Origin: Aurantimicrobium photophilum
GTDB taxonomy: Bacteria > Actinomycetota > Actinomycetes > Actinomycetales > Microbacteriaceae
DNA: 64,000 nt
Reading direction: 5' to 3'
Assembly: GCF_003194085.1 (NCBI RefSeq)
Contig: NZ_CP023994.1
Span: 992,001 to 1,056,000 of the forward strand
Shown here: piece after piece, positions 16,873-24,803 of the stretch
Position numbering within the stretch: the first letter of the stretch is position 1
How the letters are laid out: each line of letters begins with the position of its first letter
Notes under the pieces: model-generated
Told to the model about the DNA's origin: nothing
Databases searched by the model: none
What the model saw: only the letters and a program-made list of their open reading frames with translations
Program-made: the position numbers and the translations under genes

Positions 16873-19413
16873 CTATTCGCGAATTGTTGCACCAAAGCGT
16901 GAAGCGGCGAGCGCAACACCCACTTCTTTGGAGGCAGTAGCTTCTGCAGCAGTCAAAGTGCGGTCATCAGCTCGGAATCGCAGTGCGAAGGTCAGCGAAC
17001 GCTGTCCTTCGGGGATTCCAGTGCCCTGGTACACATCAACCAAGGTTGCTGTTTCCAGTAGCTCCCCTGCACCTTCCGCCACAGCAGCAAGAACATCTGC
17101 TGCAGGAATGGTTTCAGCAACAACAAGTGAGAGGTCCTGAGTTGCTGCAGGCATGGTCTTGACATCCACTGCCACGTGGGGAACACCAGCTGCGTCAGTG
17201 ACGGCATCGAGGTTGAGTTCGAATGCAGCCACGGTGCGGGGAAGGTGTGCATCTTCTGCCACAGAAGGCAGAAGTTCTCCGGCATAACCGATCACAGCAT
17301 CACCAAGAAGAAGTTCTGCGGTGCGACCTGGGTGGAATGCCTTGTGGCTTCCCTGACGAACAGAAATCTGAACACCAGCACCCAGAGCAATCTGCTGAAC
17401 AGCAGCAAGTGCGTCCTGCCAGTCATACGCAATAGCCTTCTGGCCTACCTGCTTTGAGACGGCATCTCCAACAAACAGACCAGAGATGTAGCGAGGCTGG
17501 GGTGGAATACCTGCATAGAGCTTGGCTTCCACCTCAGGTGCGGGACGCACTCCCCCGGCAACAATGTCTTGACCGTAGTTCTTACCCTCTTCAGGAAGGA
17601 ACACGAGTCCCGTTTCAAACAGGGCGAGGTCCGTCAAACCACGTGAGCGGTTACGCGCTGCGGTGCCAATCAGACCCGGTAGCAACGACGTACGCATCCA
17701 GCCCTGGGTTGCATCCAGTGCATTTGCCAGACGAACCTGAGGAACAAACGGCGCAGTAGCCGAACCAAAAAGGTTGTTGGTCTCTTCATCGAAGAAGGGG
17801 TAGCTCAACACCTCGGTGTGACCGGTCGCGGCCAGAGTGTTGGATACTCGACGACGCACGTCCTGGGCAACGGTGTAACCACGTCCGGGAGGTGCCACAG
17901 GAAGCACGGCAGGAATGAGGTGGTAACCGACAATACGGGCCACTTCTTCTGCCAGAGTCCACTTGTCGGTGAGATCCGGACGCCAGGTGGGCGGTGTCAC
18001 AGTGAAACCTGTGCCTGCCTTGACCACAACACAGCCAATTTCAGTCAGCGAAGACTCAATCTGCGCGTCGGTGTATTCGAGACCAATCAGGTTGGTCACG
18101 AAACCGGCAGGAAGCTCAATGGCTGCAGGAGCAGAGAAGTGGTTGAAGTAGGAACCTTCATCCACGATCTCGCCACCGGCAAGCTCAACCAACAGCTGGG
18201 CAACGCGACCAGCTGCAACAGCTGCAACCTCAGGGTCAACACCGCGCTCGAAACGCTTGGAAGCTTCAGAGTGCAGCTTGTGGCGACGTGCTGAGCGAGC
18301 AATAGATACAGGATCAAAGTTGGCTGCCTCAACAAGAACGTTAGTGGTGCCATCACTGATTTCAGTGTTTGCTCCACCCATGACTCCAGCAAGTCCGATG
18401 GCCTTACCACCAGAGGTGATGAGCAGGTCTTCCACGTCCAGGGTGCGCTCTGCCTCATCGAGAGTGACGATCTTCTCACCCTTGGTGGCGCGACGAACAA
18501 CAATGTCACCGGCAAGCTTGTCTAGGTCATATGCGTGGTTGGGCTGGCCCAACTCGATCATGACGTAGTTCGAAATGTCCACCGGTAGCGAGATGGAGCG
18601 GATACCAGCCAACTTCAGGCGTGAAACCATCCAGGCAGGGGTAGGTGCCGTGGCATCGATGCCGCGCACGATGCGGGTGGCAAAGACATTGCAGCCCACG
18701 CGACCACGAATAGGAGCCTGGTCGTCGACCGACACGGGGAATTCTTTGCCAAACTTCTTCACTTCGGTCACACCGTGGGAAGAAATGACCTCAGTGGCAG
18801 GATCACGGAATGCAGCACCGGTTGAGTGCGCGTATTCGCGTGCAACACCACGGATAGAGAAGGCATATCCGCGGTCAGGAGTGACATTGATTTCAACTGC
18901 AGATTCAGACAGACCCAAAAGCTCAAGAGCGTCCGTGCCAACTTCAGGATCAAGACCCATTTCAGCAAGGCGAATAATGCCGTCGTGCCCTTCGCCGAGG
19001 CCCAGCTCCTTGGCCGACGCCATCATGCCGTCAGAAACGTGGCCGTAGGTCTTACGTGCCGCAATTGGGAACGGACCAGGCAGAACAGCACCGGGAAGTG
19101 TGACAACTACCTTGTCTCCGACAAAGAAGTTTCCAGCACCACAGACGATGCCGTGAATGGCGTCGCCACCATCGTCAGCGACCTGACCATCTGGAGCAAC
19201 ACGAACCTGGCACCAACGAATAGTCTTGCCATTGTTTTGCTCTTCTGGAGTGAATTCGAGAACTTCACCGACCACGATGGGGCCAGAAATGTCTCCGCCG
19301 TGGATGTCTTCTTCTTCAAAACCAACCTTGACCAGGTCTGCTTGAACCTGCTCAGGAGTGATGTCAGTTGCGAGGTCGACGTATTCGCCGAGCCAACTCA
19401 GTGGGACGCGCAT
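16873..19413 (-). CDS. pheT: Phenylalanyl-tRNA synthetase beta subunit
   Basis: An 846-residue subunit of the (alpha-beta)2 synthetase. Domains in order: EMAP-like tRNA-binding fold (about 40-150), B3/B4 editing domain (about 210-400), B5 DNA/RNA-binding domain (about 410-480), the core pseudo-catalytic domain, and a C-terminal anticodon-binding ferredoxin-like domain (from about 750, FRADDRTLTAAEA). Its ATG shares a base with the pheS stop (TGATG), giving tightly coupled 1:1 synthesis. Length is normal. Confidence 0.97.
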   Translation of the reverse strand: MRVPLSWLGEYVDLATDITPEQVQADLVKVGFEEEDIHGGDISGPIVVGEVLEFTPEEQNNGKTIRWCQVRVAPDGQVADDGGDAIHGIVCGAGNFFVGDKVVVTLPGAVLPGPFPIAARKTYGHVSDGMMASAKELGLGEGHDGIIRLAEMGLDPEVGTDALELLGLSESAVEINVTPDRGYAFSIRGVAREYAHSTGAAFRDPATEVISSHGVTEVKKFGKEFPVSVDDQAPIRGRVGCNVFATRIVRGIDATAPTPAWMVSRLKLAGIRSISLPVDISNYVMIELGQPNHAYDLDKLAGDIVVRRATKGEKIVTLDEAERTLDVEDLLITSGGKAIGLAGVMGGANTEISDGTTNVLVEAANFDPVSIARSARRHKLHSEASKRFERGVDPEVAAVAAGRVAQLLVELAGGEIVDEGSYFNHFSAPAAIELPAGFVTNLIGLEYTDAQIESSLTEIGCVVVKAGTGFTVTPPTWRPDLTDKWTLAEEVARIVGYHLIPAVLPVAPPGRGYTVAQDVRRRVSNTLAATGHTEVLSYPFFDEETNNLFGSATAPFVPQVRLANALDATQGWMRTSLLPGLIGTAARNRSRGLTDLALFETGLVFLPEEGKNYGQDIVAGGVRPAPEVEAKLYAGIPPQPRYISGLFVGDAVSKQVGQKAIAYDWQDALAAVQQIALGAGVQISVRQGSHKAFHPGRTAELLLGDAVIGYAGELLPSVAEDAHLPRTVAAFELNLDAVTDAAGVPHVAVDVKTMPAATQDLSLVVAETIPAADVLAAVAEGAGELLETATLVDVYQGTGIPEGQRSLTFALRFRADDRTLTAAEATASKEVGVALAASRFGATIRE

Positions 19414-20453
19414 CAGACCACCATTCCAAACTGCTGGCTGAAGCGAACATCGCCTTCGACCATGTCGTGCATATCGCTGACGTCATTGCGGAACATGAGC
19501 GTGCGCTCAACACCCACACCGAAAGCGAAACCGGAATACACCTCAGGATCAATGCCTGCCGAACGCAGAACATTGGGGTTCACCATGCCACAGCCACCCC
19601 ACTCGATCCAGCGAGCACCACCAGCGAAGGTGGGGTGCCACACATCGAGCTCAGCAGAGGGTTCCGTGAAGGGGAAGTAGTTGGGGCGCAGGCGAATCTT
19701 GGCACCTTCACCGAACATGATGCGAGCTGCGTGCTCGAGAGTTCCGCGCAGGTGAGCCATGGTCAGGCCCTTATCCACGGCAAGACCTTCGACCTGTGTG
19801 AAGACAGGGGTGTGGGTGGCATCTAGTTCATCGGTGCGATACACGCGACCAGGAGCCAGCACATAGATCGGAACTTCTCGCTCGAGCATCGAGCGCACCT
19901 GTACTGGTGAGGTGTGGGTGCGCAGAACAAGGTGAGAATCAACAGGCTCAACGAAGAAGGTGTCCTGCATCGCACGTGCAGGGTGGTCAGCATCGAAGTT
20001 GAGTGCGTCGAAGTTGAACCATTCTCCTTCGAGTTCTGGTCCTTCGGCAATTTCCCAACCCATGCCCACGAATGCATCACAGATGCTCTCCTGCAGAAGC
20101 ATGAGTGGGTGACGTCCACCTGCACTCCAGCGTGAGGCAGCAGCGGTGACATCGACCTTCTCGGCAGCAAGCTGAGCAGTCTGCTCTTCACGCACGATGG
20201 CTTCTTCACGGGCAGCAAAAGCCTGGTTCACCTCGGCACGCGCCTGACCTACGAGCTTGCCGACGGCAGCCTTCTGGTCTCCAGGAACGTCCTTCATCAG
20301 GGCATTCAGCTGGGAGAGAGTCGAGGACTCCCCCACATGGGCAGTGCGGACAGCCTTCAGCGCGGCGGAATCGACGGCAGCAGCGATAGCTGCCAGGGCG
20401 TCGTTGACCGCAGCCGTGACGGCTGCTTCGGTTATTTCAGTAGGTGCAGACAC
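19413..20453 (-). CDS. pheS: Phenylalanyl-tRNA synthetase alpha subunit
   Basis: Catalytic subunit, about 346 residues, class II synthetase. Motif 2 is in GGRHPLMLLQESICDAF and HTSPVQVRSM; motif 3 is GFAFGVGVERTLM near the C-terminus. An N-terminal coiled coil (about 1-90) clasps tRNA-Phe. The frame stays open to a TTG at 20462, but the GTG at 20453 (MSAPTEITEA) is the more likely start. No T-box or other leader RNA was recognised in the short upstream gap. Confidence 0.96.
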   Translation of the reverse strand: MSAPTEITEAAVTAAVNDALAAIAAAVDSAALKAVRTAHVGESSTLSQLNALMKDVPGDQKAAVGKLVGQARAEVNQAFAAREEAIVREEQTAQLAAEKVDVTAAASRWSAGGRHPLMLLQESICDAFVGMGWEIAEGPELEGEWFNFDALNFDADHPARAMQDTFFVEPVDSHLVLRTHTSPVQVRSMLEREVPIYVLAPGRVYRTDELDATHTPVFTQVEGLAVDKGLTMAHLRGTLEHAARIMFGEGAKIRLRPNYFPFTEPSAELDVWHPTFAGGARWIEWGGCGMVNPNVLRSAGIDPEVYSGFAFGVGVERTLMFRNDVSDMHDMVEGDVRFSQQFGMVV

Positions 20454-20519
20454 AGTTCCCAAGTTTAGTTGTCAGGTAGGCGGTTCATTTTCACCCTCAC
20501 CGAGAGTGCGGAGCTCACG

Positions 20520-20879
20520 CTAGACGAGCGTTGCTCCCAGGAAGTCACCAACCCAAGTCCGGACTGTTTTCAAACAGATAGGGCTGACAGCACCACGCAC
20601 ACCCAGGATGCGATCCCGAGAAATTGTTCGAATTTGTTCCGTCATGATCCACGAGTCAACAGTCAGGCCAGTGGGCCCGGTTGATTTCACATGATTTGGC
20701 CAACCACGATTCTTTTTCGTAAAGGGAACCACAATCGCCATCGTGTCCACGACAGACAAGTAATTCTCAGAAGACACAACAAGAACAGGCCTGCGTCCAG
20801 ACTGCTCCCTTCCTTGCGTAGGAGAAAGGTCAGCCCAGACCACCATGCCGGGAAGCAGCTGATTACCAAGCTTCATCAT
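20520..20879 (-). CDS. MazF/PemK-type mRNA interferase toxin
   Basis: About 119 residues. The PemK-like fold is clear: PGMVVWADLSPTQGREQSG, then RRPVLVVSSENYL and IVVPFTKKNR, with the conserved Arg in the first loop and the PFT strand that form the endoribonuclease site. Family members cut mRNA at short specific motifs; the motif here is unknown. The start is one of two adjacent ATGs (20879 or 20876), overlapping the antitoxin gene by about 17 bp, as usual for such pairs. An upstream open frame to 20915 lies inside the antitoxin gene and is not used. Confidence 0.87.
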   Translation of the reverse strand: MMKLGNQLLPGMVVWADLSPTQGREQSGRRPVLVVSSENYLSVVDTMAIVVPFTKKNRGWPNHVKSTGPTGLTVDSWIMTEQIRTISRDRILGVRGAVSPICLKTVRTWVGDFLGATLV

Positions 20880-21150
20880 TGAGCCCGTCAAAATCAGCAC
20901 CAGAAATCGATGCACTTTCTGTGCGGTAGTCAGCCCAATCAGCGGGCGTCATCTTCGCAAGAGATTCACGCATGGAGTCCCAGCGCTGCTCGCGTGCATG
21001 CAAATCTTCGAGAAAGTTGAGATGTTCTTCAATAGTGAGGTTCTGCTTAGCCGCATTGGCTTTGATTCGATCACGCGTAGCTTTGGAGAGCTTGATCGTC
21101 GTAGGCGCAGATTCCCGAGTTCGGGAACTATCTGAAAGGACACTAGTCAT
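20863..21150 (-). CDS. Antitoxin partner of the MazF-like toxin
   Basis: A 95-residue protein immediately upstream of and overlapping the toxin gene. Residues 18-45 (TIKLSKATRDRIKANAAKQN) look like a ribbon-helix-helix or MazE-like DNA-binding N-terminus, and the acidic C-terminal half (MTPADWADYRTESAS) would wrap the toxin. Start is the ATG at 21150, which lies within a palindromic operator. The short distance from the extended -10 (TGGTATACC) to this ATG suggests a leaderless message. The function is inferred from position and layout. Confidence 0.82.
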   Translation of the reverse strand: MTSVLSDSSRTRESAPTTIKLSKATRDRIKANAAKQNLTIEEHLNFLEDLHAREQRWDSMRESLAKMTPADWADYRTESASISGADFDGLNDEAW

Positions 21151-21175
21151 ACTCTAGGTATACCAGAAGTATGAC
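21146..21175. promoter_or_regulatory. Nested palindromic operator/promoter of the toxin-antitoxin operon
   Basis: A 30-bp symmetric element: GTCATACT, 3 bp, the self-complementary GGTATACC, 3 bp, AGTATGAC. It covers the antitoxin start codon and an extended -10 (TGGTATACC on the minus strand). Autorepression by the antitoxin or toxin-antitoxin complex is the family norm and fits the layout. Confidence 0.65.
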
Positions 21176-21184
21176 AAAGAGTGA

Positions 21185-21994
21185 CTAGTTTGAGACCTTA
21201 TTGTGAGCGAACGCGCTCTCGTAGATGAGCACAGCAGCAGCTGTGGCCAAGTTCATGGATTCGGCGTCACCATAGATGGGCACGGTGATGGCCTTCTCTG
21301 CCAAAGCAAAGTGTTCGTCGCTCAAACCGCGAGCTTCGTTACCAAACAACCACGCAGTGGGAGCATCGAGGACACCGTTGGTGCGAGCAAGCACGAGATC
21401 TTCACCCTTGATGTCGGCAGCAAGTAATTGCAGGCCAGATTCACGAACGTAGGGAAGAACGTTCTCGAGCTCCACGTCCACCGTGATGGGCAAGTGGAAC
21501 AGCGAACCAGTCGTGGAGCGTACAACCTTGGGGTTGTAGAGATCAACCGAGCGACCAGTCAAAATGACTGCATCCGCTCCGGCAGCATCTGCCACACGAA
21601 TAATGGTGCCCAAGTTTCCGGGATCACGGACCTCTTCGAGGATGACAACTAGTTTGGGGTCTTCCGCGAAGATGTCTTTCAAAGCTGTGGGGAACTGGTG
21701 AACCACCGCAATGAATCCCTGCGGGGTGACCGTGTCTGCCATGGCGGCGAGGACTTCTTCGGAGACGAACTCGACATCTACCCCGGCATCGACAGCAGTT
21801 GCTGCGATGTCCTGGTAACGCTCAAGCGCAGTGGGCGTGGCATAGAGCTCCACAATCAACTGTGGGCGATATGCCAATGCCTCAGCGACGGCTTGCGGGC
21901 CTTCCAAGAGGAAGAGCCCGGTCTCGGACCGGGCTCCCCTCGTGGCTAGCTTCGCAACCGCCTTCACGCGAGGAGCGCGGGGGTTGTCGAGCAT
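21185..21994 (-). CDS. TrmH/SpoU-family RNA 2'-O-methyltransferase
   Basis: A 269-residue SPOUT methyltransferase. An N-terminal substrate-binding domain (FLLEGPQAVAEAL) precedes the trefoil-knot domain with motifs 1 EEVRDPGNLGTIIRVAD, 2 LFGNEARGLS and 3 ESMNLATAAAVLIYE, which bind S-adenosylmethionine. Family members 2'-O-methylate 23S rRNA or tRNA; the site is not predictable here. It starts 8 bp after rplT and is the last gene of the infC operon, as in many Actinobacteria. Confidence 0.92.
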   Translation of the reverse strand: MLDNPRAPRVKAVAKLATRGARSETGLFLLEGPQAVAEALAYRPQLIVELYATPTALERYQDIAATAVDAGVDVEFVSEEVLAAMADTVTPQGFIAVVHQFPTALKDIFAEDPKLVVILEEVRDPGNLGTIIRVADAAGADAVILTGRSVDLYNPKVVRSTTGSLFHLPITVDVELENVLPYVRESGLQLLAADIKGEDLVLARTNGVLDAPTAWLFGNEARGLSDEHFALAEKAITVPIYGDAESMNLATAAAVLIYESAFAHNKVSN

Positions 21995-22002
21995 GATGTT
22001 CC

Positions 22003-22389
22003 TTAGGCCTTGACCTTGGGTGCAGAAGTATCTGCAGGAAGTGCCTTGCGTGCAGCTTCAACCAACTTGGTGAAGGTTGCAGGATCGGTTACAGCGATCT
22101 CAGCAAGCATGCGACGGTCAACCTGGATGTCAGCCAGAGCGAGGCCCTGAATGAAACGGTTGTAGGTCAGGCCGTTTGCACGGCTTGCTGCGTTGATGCG
22201 CTGGATCCAGAGGCGACGGAAGTCACCCTTGCGGGCACGACGGTCACGGTAGCTGTACACCAGCGAGTGAATGACCTGCTCTTTTGCCTTGCGGTACAGG
22301 CGCGAACGCTGACCGCGGTAACCGGAGGCGCGCTCGAGGATGACGCGACGCTTCTTGTGAGCGTTAACGGCTCTTTTTACTCTTGCCAT
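22003..22389 (-). CDS. rplT: 50S ribosomal protein L20
   Basis: A 128-residue primary 23S-binding protein needed early in 50S assembly. The basic N-terminus ([20 protein letters not shown]) and the globular C-terminal domain ([20 protein letters not shown]) are typical. L20 often represses its own operon by binding the infC-rpmI leader; the leader upstream of infC here is structured, but a specific L20 mimic was not identified. Confidence 0.98.
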   Translation of the reverse strand: MARVKRAVNAHKKRRVILERASGYRGQRSRLYRKAKEQVIHSLVYSYRDRRARKGDFRRLWIQRINAASRANGLTYNRFIQGLALADIQVDRRMLAEIAVTDPATFTKLVEAARKALPADTSAPKVKA

Positions 22390-22421
22390 TTTCTTATCCT
22401 TTTAGTTTTCGCTCAGCCGGA

Positions 22422-22616
22422 TTACAGACCGAGAAGCTTCTTGATGACCTTGGAGTCAGCTGGAGACAGGATCTGGTCCTGGTTCAGGCTGCGCTTGCGC
22501 TTGCCCGACTTGACTTCGAGGTTGTGACGCATGCCGGCCTGCTGCTTCTTGAGCTTGCCGGTACCGGTCACCTTGAAGCGCTTCTTGGACCCGGAGTGGG
22601 TCTTCATCTTTGGCAT
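22422..22616 (-). CDS. rpmI: 50S ribosomal protein L35
   Basis: A 64-residue basic ribosomal protein beginning [18 protein letters not shown]. The ATG at 22616 gives the normal L35 length and has AAGGAG-like sequence upstream; the longer frame to 22637 is rejected. It lies between infC and rplT in the standard order. Confidence 0.98.
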   Translation of the reverse strand: MPKMKTHSGSKKRFKVTGTGKLKKQQAGMRHNLEVKSGKRKRSLNQDQILSPADSKVIKKLLGL

Positions 22617-22664
22617 TGGATCTCCTTGGGGTTTCACATTCCCTGGTGAGGGAAGGCGGGGCTT

Positions 22665-23414
22665 TTAGTCGTCGAGCTCGTCTGAGACCGACTTGGTGGA
22701 CTTCTTGGGTGCAGCTGCCTTCGCAGCTGTGGTCTTAGGTGCAGCCTTAGCTGGCTTTTCGGCAATGACTTCAGCTTCAACAACCTGAACGGCATTTGCC
22801 TTGTCATCTTCAACAGCAAGAACGGATTCGCCAGAGTTGGCGACCTTCTTGTCGCCACGCTTGTTGGCATCGCGCTTCGCGTTCTGCTCTGCCTTGGCTT
22901 CTGACTTGCTCTTGAGTGGTCCAATGATCATGACCATGTTGCGGCCATCGATGGTGGGGCTGGATTCGACGGTGCCGAATTCGGCAACTTCTTCAGCGAA
23001 CTTCTGAAGCAAGCGAACACCCTGCTCGGGACGTGACTGCTCACGACCGCGGAAGAGGATCATGGCCTTGACCTTGTCACCGTCGTTGAGGAAGCCGATA
23101 GCGCGCTTCTTCTTGGTTTCATAGTCGTGTACATCGATCTTCAGGCGGAAACGTACCTCTTTGAGGATGGTGTTGGCCTGGTTACGACGAGCTTCCTTGA
23201 GCTTCTGCGCAGCTTCGTACTTGAACTTTCCGTAGTCCATGATCTTGGCCACAGGCGGCTTGGCTTCGGGAGCAACCTCAACGAGATCGAGGTCAGCCTC
23301 CTGTGCAAGTCGAAGGGCAACATCGATCGCCACGACACCTACCTGTTCGCCGTTGGGACCAACGAGGCGAACTTCAGGGACGCGGATACGGTCGTTTGTA
23401 CGTGGATCGCTAAT
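22665..23414 (-). CDS. infC: Translation initiation factor IF-3, AUU start
   Basis: A 249-residue IF-3. The frame opens with the conserved [20 protein letters not shown], which is encoded directly from an ATT at 23414, preceded by AAGGAG 6 bp upstream. No ATG, GTG or TTG precedes the conserved N-terminus; the first such codon lies 27 codons into it and would remove it. AUU initiation lets IF-3 repress its own mRNA by rejecting non-standard starts, as in E. coli. After the N and C domains (about 1-170) there is an Ala/Lys-rich tail of about 80 residues seen in actinobacterial IF-3. Confidence 0.95.
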   Translation of the reverse strand: MSDPRTNDRIRVPEVRLVGPNGEQVGVVAIDVALRLAQEADLDLVEVAPEAKPPVAKIMDYGKFKYEAAQKLKEARRNQANTILKEVRFRLKIDVHDYETKKKRAIGFLNDGDKVKAMILFRGREQSRPEQGVRLLQKFAEEVAEFGTVESSPTIDGRNMVMIIGPLKSKSEAKAEQNAKRDANKRGDKKVANSGESVLAVEDDKANAVQVVEAEVIAEKPAKAAPKTTAAKAAAPKKSTKSVSDELDD

Positions 23415-23671
23415 GCGGTGCTCCTTGTTATTTCTCTAAAACCCTTACGGGGAGAAAGAGGAGTCTTACGCGCACACAGACTTTCATCCGTGAAAACACG
23501 ACACAAGATAAAAACCTTGTGGCACCCTGACCTACCTGCCCAGCAAGCTGAACCGGCGGAGTGCAAGAACCCAGTAACCTGATGGTGCGGGTTACGGGTG
23601 GGAGATAACTCCTCTTTCAATTTCTTGGCATGAGCTAAGAAACCTGCATAAGCCTAGCAGAGGAATACATT
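23415..23671 (-). promoter_or_regulatory. Structured infC operon leader and divergent promoter region
   Basis: No gene is seen. On the minus strand the leader can form GTAACC/GGTTAC (23574-23595), CACAAG/CTTGTG (around 23510-23522) and a hairpin TTTCTCCCC/GGG-GAGAAA just before the infC ribosome-binding site. An 11-bp long-range pair, 23608-23618 with 23454-23464 (GAAAGAGGAGT and its complement), encloses the first two. Such a nested leader suits control by IF-3, L20 or attenuation; which one is unknown. Confidence 0.5.
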
Positions 23672-24028
23672 GTGAGCGAAAGCGACCAGAACGAAGCCAT
23701 TCACAAGGCAGTTCTCGACATTGCTGAAGTCCCCGCCATTGAGGTCATTGTCGAGGTTGCCGTGAACCTGATGAGTGCTGCCGCGATCAAGTGCGGTCTG
23801 GCAGAAGGCCCCGATGCGGCTTCGCTGACGGATCTGGATGAAGCACGCAAGCTCATTAATGCTCTGGCCGGCCTCATTACTGCTGCAGCACCAGATATCA
23901 GCGACTCGCACGCTCGACCACTGCGCGATGGACTGCGTTCTCTGCAGCTCGCGTTCCGCGAAGCCTCCCCCATCCCTGATGAGATCGGCAAGGGTCCAGG
24001 CGAAAAGTGGACTGGTCCAGTCAACTAG
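23672..24028 (+). CDS. DUF1844 domain protein
   Basis: A 118-residue protein of the DUF1844 family, conserved in Actinobacteria next to infC and of unknown function. It has the family pattern with EVIVEVAVNLMSAAAIKCGL in the N-terminal half and a second helix pair (LDEARKLINALAGLI). Start is a GTG at 23672 with AGAGGAA 9 bp upstream. It is divergent from infC and convergent with the TetR gene, whose stop codon it overlaps by 4 bp. Confidence 0.9.
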   Translation: MSESDQNEAIHKAVLDIAEVPAIEVIVEVAVNLMSAAAIKCGLAEGPDAASLTDLDEARKLINALAGLITAAAPDISDSHARPLRDGLRSLQLAFREASPIPDEIGKGPGEKWTGPVN

Positions 24029-24699
24029 CTTGCTAGTTGGCCAATCAGGCCAAGCAATCGCTGCATAAACAGCTGGTGTGCATCTTCTTGCACCTTGTTT
24101 CCACCACGCATGATGGCTTCTTGAAGCGCTGCTTCATAGGTATTCATGAGCACGTTCGCGAGCTCAACAGAATCCAATGCAGGTGTGAGCCCCACAGCAT
24201 CGAATGCCGCTGAAATGATGCTGCCAAATTCGGTATCTGCGGCCTTCTTCTGCTCCAGGTAGAGCTTGCCCACTTCTGGATCTCGCATCGCTAGCAAGCG
24301 CAATTCAGATTGGAACAAGAACCATAAACGGTTCTCCCCCTGCTGCTCCAGGAAGCTGGCCACGATGGGGCCCAACTCAGCAGCGCTGAGTTTTCCCTCA
24401 GTGGACCCCACCAATGTGGGCATGATGACATCGATGTTGGCCACGCTTCCTCGAAGCAGAGCTAGGCGTTCGTTATTGCCGCGTTCGGCGAGCGCGAGGA
24501 AGAGTTCTTCCTTCGTGTCGAAATTGGAGTAAAAAGCTCCGCGGGTGAAATCTGCGCGTTCGGCGATCATTTCCACGCTGGCTGCGTGAATACCCACTTC
24601 AGAAAAGACCTCGAAAGCCGCATCCATCAAGCGTTCACGGGTCTTTTGACGCCGTGCTGACTCCGCCGGCTTGGCTTCTGTTTCGGTTGTGGTGCTCAC
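24025..24699 (-). CDS. TetR-family transcriptional repressor of the MMPL exporter
   Basis: About 224 residues. The N-terminal TetR helix-turn-helix spans about 15-62 (RRQKTRERLMDAAFEVFSEV, then RADFTRGAFYSNFDTKEELF). The C-terminal ligand domain is not diagnostic. I choose the GTG at 24699 (MSTTTETEAKP) since the open frame above it runs through the operators and into the neighbouring promoter. It is divergent from the exporter genes, with two palindromes between them, so it very likely controls both directions and responds to an exported compound. Confidence 0.9.
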   Translation of the reverse strand: MSTTTETEAKPAESARRQKTRERLMDAAFEVFSEVGIHAASVEMIAERADFTRGAFYSNFDTKEELFLALAERGNNERLALLRGSVANIDVIMPTLVGSTEGKLSAAELGPIVASFLEQQGENRLWFLFQSELRLLAMRDPEVGKLYLEQKKAADTEFGSIISAAFDAVGLTPALDSVELANVLMNTYEAALQEAIMRGGNKVQEDAHQLFMQRLLGLIGQLAS

Positions 24700-24707
24700 A
24701 TGCTTAA

Positions 24708-24741
24708 CGATACACTCATGTATCGGATACACCGGTGTATC
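24708..24741. promoter_or_regulatory. Twin TetR operators
   Basis: Two adjacent 16-18 bp palindromes share the half-site CGATACA: CGATACACTCATGTATCG (24708-24725) and the perfect GATACACCGGTGTATC (24726-24741). They lie 8 bp from the TetR start and 62 bp from the exporter start. Two side-by-side sites suggest cooperative binding of two dimers, as in QacR-like regulators. Confidence 0.75.
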
Positions 24742-24803
24742 GAAATGTGTTTTATCCCCGCAACGCCGGCTGATCCCCGCTGTTGCTGACACCAAGGACA
24801 GCC

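Noticed and set aside
24020-24037. Small palindrome CAACTAG-CTTG-CTAGTTG at the convergent DUF1844/TetR stop codons as a terminator
   Set aside because: Only a 7-bp AT-balanced stem with no T-run; the symmetry comes from two similar stop-codon contexts facing each other.
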